Position numbers and translations under genes: made by a program. A stretch of DNA of 64,000 nt from Massilia frigida (lineage in GTDB: Bacteria; Pseudomonadota; Gammaproteobacteria; Burkholderiales; Burkholderiaceae_D): contig NZ_WHJG01000030.1 of the NCBI RefSeq assembly GCF_011682175.1, forward strand, positions 1 to 64,000, in the 5' to 3' direction. Positions 55,222-64,000 of this stretch are shown here, one piece after another; the stretch's first letter is position 1; the number at the start of each line of letters is the position of its first letter. Below the pieces are notes generated by a model that saw nothing but the letters and a program-made list of their open reading frames with translations, was not told the origin of the DNA and made no database searches.

Positions 55222-55881
55222 TTATTCCTGATACTCCAGCAAGCGCGACGCCAGCTTCGGCGCCAGCTCATCGGCCCCGCTCACGCTCATGCCCAGGTCG
55301 CGCAGCAAGCCGTCGTGCAAGCCATACACCCAGCCGTGCACGGTCAGCGGCTGTCCGCGTTCCCACGCATCCTGCACCACCGTCGTCTGCGCGGTGTTGA
55401 CCACCTGCTCGATCACATTCAATTCGCACAAGCGGTCCGCGCGCGCACGCGACGGCAAGGCATCGCCCAGGTATTTGTCATGCTTTTGCTGCACATCCTG
55501 CACATGGCGCAGCCAGTTGTCGGCCAGGCCCACGCGCTTGTTGATCATGGCCGCATGCACGCCCGAGCAGCCATAATGCCCGCAAATAATCACATGCTTG
55601 ACCTTCAACACGTCGATGGCGAACTGCAGCACCGTCAGGCAGTTCAGGTCGGAATGCACGACCACATTGGCGATGTTGCGATGGACGAACAGTTCGCCCG
55701 GCGCCAACCCCAGCAATTCATTGGCCGGCACGCGGCTGTCGGAACAGCCGATCCACAAATACTCCGGCGACTGCTGGGCAGTCAGGGCCTTGAAGAAGTT
55801 TTCATCCTTGGCCACCATGGCCGCAGCCCAGTCGCGGTTGCGTTTGAATAGCGCGTCGATATCTTGTTGTACTGGAGTCAT
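55222..55881 (-). CDS. can: Beta-class carbonic anhydrase
   Basis: The 219-residue cytosolic enzyme has the beta-CA zinc site: Cys and Asp in WIGCSDSRVPANELLGL, and His/Cys in IICGHYGCSGVHAAM. Length and sequence style match E. coli Can/YadF. It supplies bicarbonate for carboxylases. The start at 55881 gives the usual MTPVQQDIDALFKRNRDWA start. A terminator at 55900 separates it from dnaJ upstream. Confidence 0.93.
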   Translation of the reverse strand: MTPVQQDIDALFKRNRDWAAAMVAKDENFFKALTAQQSPEYLWIGCSDSRVPANELLGLAPGELFVHRNIANVVVHSDLNCLTVLQFAIDVLKVKHVIICGHYGCSGVHAAMINKRVGLADNWLRHVQDVQQKHDKYLGDALPSRARADRLCELNVIEQVVNTAQTTVVQDAWERGQPLTVHGWVYGLHDGLLRDLGMSVSGADELAPKLASRLLEYQE

Positions 55882-55899
55882 GTTAGTCCTGTCTGCTCG

Positions 55900-55941
55900 A
55901 AAAAAAACCGCTGAGAGGCCCATGGGCCCAATTCAGCGGTT
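55900..55941 (-). terminator. Intrinsic terminator of dnaJ
   Basis: On the minus strand AACCGCTGA and TCAGCGGTT form a 9-bp stem (with an inner GGGCCCATGGGCC palindrome) followed by eight Ts, about 30 nt after the dnaJ stop. Confidence 0.88.
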
Positions 55942-55969
55942 CGGATGAAAAGGCATGGCTACGCCCGCC

Positions 55970-57103
55970 TTATTCGAAAAAATCTTTCACCTTGTCCATC
56001 CAGCCCTTGCTCTGCGGGCTATGCTTGCCGCCGCCTTCGACCGTCAGGCGCTCGAATTCGCGCAGCAGGTCTTTTTGCTTGTCGGTCAGCTTGACCGGCG
56101 TTTCGACCGCCACGTGGCAGAACAGGTCGCCCGCGTAACCGGAGCGCATGCCCTTGATGCCCTTCGCTTTCAGGCGGAAGGTCTTGCCCGATTGCGTGCC
56201 TTCAGGAATCGTGAACGAGACCTTGCCGGACAGGGTAGGCACTTCGATGTCGCCGCCCAGGGTCGCCTTGACGAAGGAGATCGGCATTTCGCAATGCAGA
56301 TCGTCGCCTTCGCGCTGGAACACCGCGTGCGGCTTGATGTGCACTTCCACATACAGGTCGCCCGGCGGCCCGCCGTTGGTGCCCGGCTCGCCGCTGCCCG
56401 TGAAACGGATGCGCATGCCATTGTCGATACCGGCCGGAATATTCACTTCCAGCGTCTTGCTGCGCTTGATCCGGCCTTCGCCGCCGCAGGGCGCGCATGG
56501 ATCGGCAATGACCTTGCCGTTGCCATGGCACTTGGGACAGGTCTGCTGGATGCTGAAAAAGCCTTGCTGCATGCGTACCTGGCCGTTACCGCCGCAGGTG
56601 GTGCAGGTCACCGGCGAGGTGCCCGGCTTGGCGCCGCTGCCGTGGCAGGTGTCGCACTTTTCCCAGCTCGGTACGCGGATGTCCTGGGTATGGCCGTGCG
56701 CAGCCTGCTCGAGCGTGATCTCAAGGTTGAAGCGCAAATCGGTGCCACGGTACACTTGCGGGCCGGAACTGCGTCCGCGCGCGCCACCGCCGAAAATATC
56801 GCCGAAGATATCGCCGAAACTGTCCGCGAAGCCACCGGCACCGGCGCCGCCGAAGCCAGCGCCGCCACCCATGTTCGGATCGACGCCCGCGTGACCGTAA
56901 CGGTCGTACGCTTCGCGCTTTTCCGGATTGGTCAGCATTTCGTACGCTTCTTTGACTTCCTTGAACTTTTCTTCCGATTCCTTACTGTCCGGATTGCGGT
57001 CCGGATGGTATTTCATCGCAAGCTTGCGATACGACTTCTTGATCTCTTCCTCAGAAGCATTCTTGGCGACCCCGAGGATCTGGTAAAAATCACGCTTTGC
57101 CAT
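55970..57103 (-). CDS. dnaJ: Chaperone DnaJ
   Basis: The 377-residue type I J-protein has a J-domain with HPD at residues 33-35, a Gly-rich linker ([20 protein letters not shown]), four zinc repeats ([32 protein letters not shown]) and the C-terminal substrate-binding domains. It stimulates DnaK ATPase and presents unfolded protein. Separated from dnaK by 137 nt holding a terminator, so it may depend on read-through or its own promoter. Confidence 0.97.
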   Translation of the reverse strand: MAKRDFYQILGVAKNASEEEIKKSYRKLAMKYHPDRNPDSKESEEKFKEVKEAYEMLTNPEKREAYDRYGHAGVDPNMGGGAGFGGAGAGGFADSFGDIFGDIFGGGARGRSSGPQVYRGTDLRFNLEITLEQAAHGHTQDIRVPSWEKCDTCHGSGAKPGTSPVTCTTCGGNGQVRMQQGFFSIQQTCPKCHGNGKVIADPCAPCGGEGRIKRSKTLEVNIPAGIDNGMRIRFTGSGEPGTNGGPPGDLYVEVHIKPHAVFQREGDDLHCEMPISFVKATLGGDIEVPTLSGKVSFTIPEGTQSGKTFRLKAKGIKGMRSGYAGDLFCHVAVETPVKLTDKQKDLLREFERLTVEGGGKHSPQSKGWMDKVKDFFE

Positions 57104-57146
57104 TTGTCGGCACCTTGCTGTCTAGCTACTACGCTACTGTTTATGC

Positions 57147-57172
57147 AAAAAAACCGAGCCGCTGGGGCTCGG
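57147..57172 (-). terminator. Intrinsic terminator between dnaK and dnaJ
   Basis: On the minus strand CCGAGCC-CCAGC-GGCTCGG is followed by seven Ts. It lies about 70 nt after the dnaK stop and upstream of dnaJ, so it should lower dnaJ expression relative to dnaK. Confidence 0.85.
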
Positions 57173-57240
57173 CTTGTCGTGGCCTTTGCTCGATCCGGTG
57201 CCGGCCGCTTACCTGCAGCGGCCCGCACCCAGCTCCGGCA

Positions 57241-59181
<1,941 letters not shown>

Positions 59182-59220
59182 GATGTTTTCCTTTTAATTA
59201 CTTAGTTTCAGATGACTTGA

Positions 59221-59248
59221 ATATGTGGAAAAACTGCGCGCTTTCAAG
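59221..59248 (-). promoter_or_regulatory. Sigma-32-type promoter of dnaK
   Basis: On the minus strand CTTGAAA-N13-CCACATAT matches the heat-shock consensus CTTGAAA-N11-16-CCCCATNT with one difference. It lies about 40 nt before the dnaK ATG. Confidence 0.7.
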
Positions 59249-59272
59249 ACCTTGCAAGAGAGCACGCTGTAT

Positions 59273-59809
59273 TTATTTTGCTTGCGCCGCAGTAACGATG
59301 GCAGGACGCAACAAGCGGTCGGCGATCATATAGCCTTTTTGCAGCACGGTGACCACGGTATTGGCTTCCTGGTCGGCCGGCACCACGGCGACGGCCTGGT
59401 GCTTCATCGGATCGAGCTTGTCGCCCTGGGCCGGCAGCACTTCGACCAGCTTGTTCTTCTCGAACGCGGAGGTCAGTTGCTTGAGGGTCATTTCGACGCC
59501 TTCTTTCAGCGACTCGATCGATGGGGTTTCGACCTTGAGCGCCATTTCGAGGCTGTCGCGCACCGGCACCATGGCCTCGGCGAAACTTTCGATGGCGAAT
59601 TTGTGCGCCTTGTTGACATCTTCCTGGGCACGGCGGCGGATGTTCTCGCCTTCAGCCTTGGCGCGCATGAAGGCGTCGTGCATTTCGGCCAGTTTGGCTT
59701 CGGTGGCACTCAACTGCTCTTCGAGGCTCGGCTCGCCGTTGACCGGAGCTGCCGCCTGCACGGCGTCGTCGGATGGTTGTTGCACTTCCTGATTTTCTTG
59801 GTCTTGCAT
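59273..59809 (-). CDS. grpE: Nucleotide exchange factor GrpE
   Basis: The 178-residue product has an acidic/Gln-rich N-terminus ([14 protein letters not shown]), a long coiled coil ([20 protein letters not shown]), then [19 protein letters not shown] and the beta-domain ending [19 protein letters not shown]. It releases ADP from DnaK and acts as a thermosensor. ATG 59809 has GGAG about 9 nt upstream. A longer reading to 59932 runs through the promoter and is rejected. Confidence 0.96.
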   Translation of the reverse strand: MQDQENQEVQQPSDDAVQAAAPVNGEPSLEEQLSATEAKLAEMHDAFMRAKAEGENIRRRAQEDVNKAHKFAIESFAEAMVPVRDSLEMALKVETPSIESLKEGVEMTLKQLTSAFEKNKLVEVLPAQGDKLDPMKHQAVAVVPADQEANTVVTVLQKGYMIADRLLRPAIVTAAQAK

Positions 59810-59877
59810 CGGAAAAACTCCTGGAATCAATGACTTAGCGATTTGTTTGACGTGTCTTGCTAACCACACAGCCACCC

Positions 59878-59905
59878 AGATGGGGCTATAAGCACCATTT
59901 TCAAG
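59878..59905 (-). promoter_or_regulatory. Sigma-32 promoter of grpE
   Basis: On the minus strand CTTGAAA-N13-CCCCATCT is a perfect match to the sigma-32 consensus, about 70 nt before the grpE ATG. Confidence 0.88.
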
Positions 59906-59988
59906 GGGAATCCTGAAGCGTTGCTTTTTCATGCAATGTTACAAATCTTACCAATAAGGAGATTCATTTCAGGACGGCCAGGACTACC

Positions 59989-60153
59989 ATGAAGTCATTC
60001 AGCCTGCATGCGCGAACACCGCTCGCGCGAAGCTGTTTCAGGGAGTTCGACATGAAGTTGCCGTTGATTGCCGCCAGCGTCGTTGCCTACACCGTGCTTG
60101 CGCTGGTCATGATCTGCTACGCCGGTCTGAGTGGGCACGGCTCGCTATTTTAA
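59989..60153 (+). CDS. Small single-TM protein (54 or 33 residues)
   Basis: An in-frame pair of starts is possible. ATG 59989 gives 54 residues. ATG 60052, preceded by GGGAG at a 6-nt distance, gives the 33-residue MKLPLIAASVVAYTVLALVM-ICYAGLSGHGSLF. The product is one hydrophobic helix with a short polar end. The internal start is better supported. The gene lies alone between grpE and hemH. Too short for family assignment; an open frame with a good Shine-Dalgarno is the only support. Confidence 0.45.
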   Translation: MKSFSLHARTPLARSCFREFDMKLPLIAASVVAYTVLALVMICYAGLSGHGSLF

Positions 60154-60203
60154 CAGGCGGCAAATAGCGCCTGTCAATTTCGCGCCCGCGCGGCGCGCCG
60201 GGC

Positions 60204-61310
60204 TCAGCTTGCGCCGAGCGCGGCGGCGCTGCGCCGTCCCGCTTCCTTGTCCTGCTTGTCGGCCGCGCGCTGTGCCGGCGTGGCCTTGGTGTCCCAGCCC
60301 CCCAGGTGTTGCTCGGTGATGTCGGCCAGGCCGGCAATCCACGTCGGCGACTCGTTCAGGCAAGCGATGTAGTGGAACTCGCGTCCGCCCGCCGCCTCGA
60401 AATCGTGCTTCGCTTCCATCGCGATTTCTTCCAGCGTTTCCAGGCAATCGCTGGTAAAGCCGGGGCAAATCAGGTCCACGCGCTTGAGGCCGTCCTTGGC
60501 CATCTGCACCAGGGTCGGCGCCGTGTAGGGCTGCAGCCACTCGGCCTTGCCGAAGCGCGACTGGAAGGTCACCAGGTATTGTTCGCTTGAAAGGCCCAGC
60601 TTGGCCGCCAGCAGGCGCGCCGTCTTGTGGCACTCGCAGTGGTAGGGGTCGCCCAGCATCAGGGTGCGTTTCGGCACGCCGTGAAAACTCATCACCAGCT
60701 TGTCGCCGCGGCCATTGATTTTCCAGTGCGCCAGCACGCTCTCGCGCAGGGCGTCGATGTAGCCGTCCTGGTCGTGGTAATGCTTGATCATGCGCAGTTC
60801 CGGCACGTTGCGCACCCCGCGGTAGTGAGCGAACACGGCGTCGCTGATGGAGCCGGTGGTGGTGCCCGAATATTGCGGGTAGGCCGGCAAGATCGCGATG
60901 CGCTCGCAGTTCTCGGCCTTGAGCTGGTCCAGCACTTCAGGCAGCGAGGGCGAGCCGTAGCGCATCGCCATCACCACCTTCACCGAATCATGGCCGCGCT
61001 CGCCCAGCAGGCCGCGCAGCAGGATCGCCTGTTTCTGGGTGTGCACCTTGAGGGGAGAGCCTTCCTTGGTCCAGATCGAGGCGTACTTGGCGGCTGACTT
61101 GCTGGAGCGGAATGGCAGGATGAGCAGGTGCAGGATCATCCACCAGATAGCGCGCGGAATCTCCACCACGCGCGGGTCGGACAGGAATTCCTTCAGGTAG
61201 CGCCGCACCGCCGGCGTGGTCGGCGCGTCGGGCGTGCCCAGGTTGACCAGCACCACGGCGTTGCGGGTTGGCGTGCCGTGGGTGAAGGGGGGTTCTTTGC
61301 GGAAGGACAT
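60204..61310 (-). CDS. hemH: Ferrochelatase
   Basis: The 368-residue product has VVLVNLGTPDAPTTPAVRRY, the active-site His in LVMSFHGVPKRTL, YHCECHKTA, FQSRFGKAEWLQPYT, the catalytic Glu region CPGFTSDCLETLEEIAMEAK and a basic/Ala-rich C-terminal extension (KQDKEAGRRSAAALGA). It inserts Fe(II) into protoporphyrin IX at the inner membrane. Overall length is typical of betaproteobacteria. Confidence 0.95.
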   Translation of the reverse strand: MSFRKEPPFTHGTPTRNAVVLVNLGTPDAPTTPAVRRYLKEFLSDPRVVEIPRAIWWMILHLLILPFRSSKSAAKYASIWTKEGSPLKVHTQKQAILLRGLLGERGHDSVKVVMAMRYGSPSLPEVLDQLKAENCERIAILPAYPQYSGTTTGSISDAVFAHYRGVRNVPELRMIKHYHDQDGYIDALRESVLAHWKINGRGDKLVMSFHGVPKRTLMLGDPYHCECHKTARLLAAKLGLSSEQYLVTFQSRFGKAEWLQPYTAPTLVQMAKDGLKRVDLICPGFTSDCLETLEEIAMEAKHDFEAAGGREFHYIACLNESPTWIAGLADITEQHLGGWDTKATPAQRAADKQDKEAGRRSAAALGAS

Positions 61311-61424
61311 GGGAGCGGCGATCGTGAGCGGGAGAGCCGATATTATAGGGTTCTGGGTTAAATCCCAGTACTATTTAGCGTGTGTTGAACCGGTTTTAGG
61401 AGGTGTGACCCGGTGGCACGACAA

Positions 61425-61634
61425 CCACCGACCGCCGAACTAAGCCCCGTCGTTCCCGCGCCACGGCGGCACTCGGCGGGAACCCAAGTTTTTCGCGCAC
61501 AGATAACGGCTCCGGCACGAACTTGGGTTGCCGTGGGGGCGCCTAGCCCTTCGCGGGAAGTCGTTTCTGGCAGTGCCAGGAACGACGGCTATACGGTCGG
61601 CGGTCGGCGGTCGGCGGTCGGCGGTCGGCGGTCG
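61425..61634. repeat. Dispersed palindromic element, second copy, with tandem 7-mers
   Basis: Between hemH and recN, CCGTCGTTCC (61447-61456) pairs with GGAACGACGG (about 61579-61588), and AACCCAAGTT pairs with AACTTGGGTT inside. GTCGTTTCTGGCA/TGCCAGGAACGAC (61560-61586) is a hairpin like that at 34515. Position 61447-61491 matches the reverse complement of the element at 55095-55216. The left edge has ACCGACCGCC, the inverse of the CGGTCGG array on the right. No gene is visible in 61311-61649. Confidence 0.75.
61594..61634. repeat. Tandem CGGTCGG array, 5.9 copies
   Basis: CGGTCGG is repeated head to tail from 61594 to 61634 without a mismatch, ending 16 nt before the recN stop. It is pure enough to vary in copy number by slippage. 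Confidence 0.9.
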
Positions 61635-61649
61635 ATCGTATTGTGGAAC

Positions 61650-63320
61650 TTACAGCGCCAGCAACTCGCGCGCATGCTTGCGCGTGGTCGCGGTAATCTC
61701 CACCCCACCCAGCATGCGCGCCACCTCTTCCACCCGTGCCTTGTTGTCGAGCACATCGATATGCGAGACGGTCTTGCCCTCCCCCGTGGTCCCCTTGGCC
61801 ACCTGGAAATGCTGGTTGGCCTGGCTGGCCACCTGCGGCAAGTGCGTCACGCACAGCACCTGGCGTTCCTGCCCCAGGCGCTTGAGCAGGCGTCCCACCA
61901 CTTCGGCCACGGCGCCGCCGATGCCGCTGTCGACCTCATCGAAAATCAGGGTCGGGGTGGTGGTCGCATTCGAGGTAATCACCGAAATGGCCAGCGCAAT
62001 ACGCGCCAGCTCACCGCCCGAAGCCACCTTGGCCAGCGGACGCGGCGCCACGCCCGCATGCCCCGCCACCTGAAACTCCACCTGCTCGACGCCATTGCTG
62101 GTCGGCTCGCAGGGATTCAGCCCGACCACAAAACTGCCGCCGGTCATGTTCAGCTCCTGCATGGCCGCCGTCACCTGCGTGCCCAGCAGCTTGGCCGCCA
62201 GCGCGCGCGTGGCCGACAGGCGCGCCGCCGCCGCCATGTAGCTGGCCTTGATTTTCTCTTCCTGCTCGCGCAAGCCGTCCAGGTCGCTGGCATCGGCCAG
62301 TTGCTGGAGGCGCTCCGACAGGCTGGCGAATTCATCCGGCAACTCGTCGGGCGTGACGCGGAACTTGCGCGCCGTCGTGTGGATCGCTTCCATGCGCGCG
62401 TCGACCTGGCGCAGGCGCTCGGGATCGAGCTCGACCCGGTCCAGGTAGTTATTCAGTGCATACACCGCTTCCTGCAACTGGATGCGGGCCGGTTCCATGC
62501 AGTCGAGCACGCTCTGCAATTGCGCATCCACGGCCACCAGCTTGCCCAGCTTCTGGTTGAGCGAGGACAGCTGCGACAGGATCGGATGGTCCGATTCGGA
62601 GATCGCGGCCAGCGCTTCCTGCGCGCCTTCGAGCAGGCTGGCGGCGTGCGACAGGCGGCTGTGCTCGTTGGTGATCTCGCTCCATTCGCCCGGTTTCACG
62701 GCCAGCTTGTGCAGCTCGGCCACCTGCCATTCGAGGCGTTCGCGCTCGATCAGCACGTTCTTGGCATTGGTTTCGAATTCCTCGCGCTGGCGGGCCAGGG
62801 CACGCCAGGCCTTGTAGGCGGCGGCCACGGTGCGGGCGTCGGCGTCCGCCCCGGCATCCTTGAAGCCCGCCTGGTTATCCAGCAGCGTGCGCTGGGCCTC
62901 GCTTTTGAGCAGCGACTGGTGCGCGTGCTGGCCGTGGATATCGACCAGCATGTCGCCCAGGTCGCGCAGCTGGGCGGCGGTGGCGGCGATGCCATTGATG
63001 AAGGCCTTGGAGCGGCCGGCATTGTCGATCACGCGGCGCAGCAGGGCCCCGCCCTCCTCGACCGCGAATTCGTTCTGTTCCAGCCATTCACGAGCTGGGC
63101 CCACCTCGCTGACCGAAAAATCGGCCGTGATGTCGGCCTTGGCCGCGCCCTCGCGCACCACGCTGGCGTCGCCGCGGCCGCCCAGCGCCAGTTGCAGCGC
63201 ATCGATCAGGATCGACTTGCCGGCCCCGGTCTCGCCGGTAAACACGGAAAAACCGCTGGAAAACTCAAGCTCAATGGTATCGACAATGACGAAATCACGA
63301 ATGGTAAGGGTACGCAGCAT
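61650..63320 (-). CDS. recN: DNA repair protein RecN
   Basis: The 556-residue SMC-like ATPase has Walker A GETGAGKS (29-36), coiled-coil arms, the signature VASGGELARIALAISVIT and Walker B PTLIFDEVDSGIGG. It works in double-strand break repair with RecA, bridging DNA. I looked for a LexA box in the 53 nt upstream and did not find a good one. Confidence 0.96.
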   Translation of the reverse strand: MLRTLTIRDFVIVDTIELEFSSGFSVFTGETGAGKSILIDALQLALGGRGDASVVREGAAKADITADFSVSEVGPAREWLEQNEFAVEEGGALLRRVIDNAGRSKAFINGIAATAAQLRDLGDMLVDIHGQHAHQSLLKSEAQRTLLDNQAGFKDAGADADARTVAAAYKAWRALARQREEFETNAKNVLIERERLEWQVAELHKLAVKPGEWSEITNEHSRLSHAASLLEGAQEALAAISESDHPILSQLSSLNQKLGKLVAVDAQLQSVLDCMEPARIQLQEAVYALNNYLDRVELDPERLRQVDARMEAIHTTARKFRVTPDELPDEFASLSERLQQLADASDLDGLREQEEKIKASYMAAAARLSATRALAAKLLGTQVTAAMQELNMTGGSFVVGLNPCEPTSNGVEQVEFQVAGHAGVAPRPLAKVASGGELARIALAISVITSNATTTPTLIFDEVDSGIGGAVAEVVGRLLKRLGQERQVLCVTHLPQVASQANQHFQVAKGTTGEGKTVSHIDVLDNKARVEEVARMLGGVEITATTRKHARELLAL

Positions 63321-63373
63321 GAAGGTGTGTCAGTCCAGTATTCAAACGGGGAATGGCGTGCGGGACAGCGCTG

Positions 63374-64000
63374 TTAGCGCAGCTTGCCCTCGCCCGACGG
63401 ATATTCGTTCCAGTGCAATTTTTCGCGCAGGGTGTCGTAATAGCTCCAGCCTTCCGGATGCAGGAAGGTGATGTGGTTGGGCGAGCGCGAGATGACGATC
63501 TGGTCGCCATGCGCGAGGCTGGCGAAGGTTTGCATGTCGAAATTGACGCTGGTGTCGCGCCCGCCGACGATCTCGATCACGATTTCGCTGCTGTCGGGCA
63601 CCACGATCGGCCGGTTCGACAGCGCGTGCGGGGCGATCGGCACCAGCACGATGCCGCCCAGGCTGGGATGGAGCAGCGGGCCGCCGGCCGACAGCGCGTA
63701 GGCGGTCGAGCCGGTCGGGGTCGAGATGATCAGGCCGTCGGAGCGCTGGTTGTACATGAAATTGCCGTCCACGGCCACTTTCAGTTCGACCATGCCGGCG
63801 CCGGCGCCGCGCGCCACCACCACATCGTTGACCGCCAGCCCGCAGGCGATCATGGCACCGCCGCGCAGCACCCGTCCTTCGAGCAGGGTGCGCTTTTCGG
63901 CGCGCGCCTTGCCGCCCAGGATGTCGCCCAGCACCGGGAGCATGCGCTCGACCGGGATGTCGGTCATGAAGCCCAGGCGCCCCAGGTTGACGCCGATCAG
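63374..64000 (-). CDS. nadK: NAD kinase, partial (5' end beyond the window)
   Basis: The 208 visible residues begin [20 protein letters not shown] and carry the NAD-kinase core: [40 protein letters not shown], and [16 protein letters not shown]. It phosphorylates NAD to NADP. The GGDGT motif and N-terminus lie outside the window. The frame stays open to the edge. The 5' neighbour of recN in this orientation is typical for betaproteobacteria (nadK-recN). Confidence 0.95.
   Translation of the reverse strand: MIGVNLGRLGFMTDIPVERMLPVLGDILGGKARAEKRTLLEGRVLRGGAMIACGLAVNDVVVARGAGAGMVELKVAVDGNFMYNQRSDGLIISTPTGSTAYALSAGGPLLHPSLGGIVLVPIAPHALSNRPIVVPDSSEIVIEIVGGRDTSVNFDMQTFASLAHGDQIVISRSPNHITFLHPEGWSYYDTLREKLHWNEYPSGEGKLR

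Noticed and set aside
63321-63373. LexA box upstream of recN
   Set aside because: The best candidates lack the CTGT-N8-ACAG spacing, unlike the clear box at recA.

Overview
The window reads as a chromosome segment of a high-GC betaproteobacterium of the Oxalobacteraceae type (Massilia, Duganella or Janthinobacterium relatives). The grounds are the recA-recX pair, a pyrophosphate-type phosphofructokinase, hda, a DUF3138 porin, a PEP-CTERM protein remnant, Puu/Spu-type polyamine genes and the codon bias. The genus is an inference from gene content; no rRNA or tRNA gene was seen.

Layout. 1-6300 is an AT-richer accessory island on the minus strand. It holds an RHS protein split into two overlapping exported genes, a short variable RHS tip, a small membrane protein, a direct repeat, then a displaced second tip without a start codon, a second small membrane protein and a second copy of the repeat. 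6430-8253 holds a 23-bp inverted repeat, recX and recA with a LexA box on its promoter. 8340-12905 is a four-gene operon with overlapping ends: a TctD/TctE-like two-component system plus a two-subunit sodium:solute symporter. 13029-19503 holds three tandem prolyl-oligopeptidase-family (S9) genes. Two of them carry the same 12-bp minisatellite at the same linker, in opposite orientations. 19519-27659 holds a YjbR-like gene, two penicillin-acylase-family lipoproteins flanking a PPi-type phosphofructokinase, and two smaller lipoproteins. 27708-28553 is a HicA-like/HTH two-gene unit with its own palindromic operator.

28709-34508 is housekeeping: purM, hda, an HAD phosphatase, pcnB, folK, a DUF486 protein and panB. 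34567-37772 is an NtrC-type regulator with a 7TM sensor kinase. 37968-39831 holds a membrane protein, a fatty acid desaturase and a stand-alone EF-Tu domain III-like protein. 39828-51350 is a ten-gene minus-strand polyamine cluster: puuD, puuA, spuC, potFGHI, a DUF3138 porin, puuC and an HAD phosphatase. It imports putrescine and can convert it by transamination or gamma-glutamylation; gabD at 52286 on the opposite strand would finish the route to succinate. 51592-55881 holds a broken PEP-CTERM gene, gabD, a MazG-like pyrophosphohydrolase, and convergent alpha- and beta-class carbonic anhydrase genes separated by a large palindrome. 55970-59905 is dnaJ, dnaK and grpE with two sigma-32-type promoters. 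60204-64000 is hemH, recN and the 3' part of nadK, which runs off the window.

Most operons show 1-8 nt stop/start overlaps. A dispersed palindromic element is present at least twice (55095-55216 and 61425-61634), with a related hairpin at 34515.
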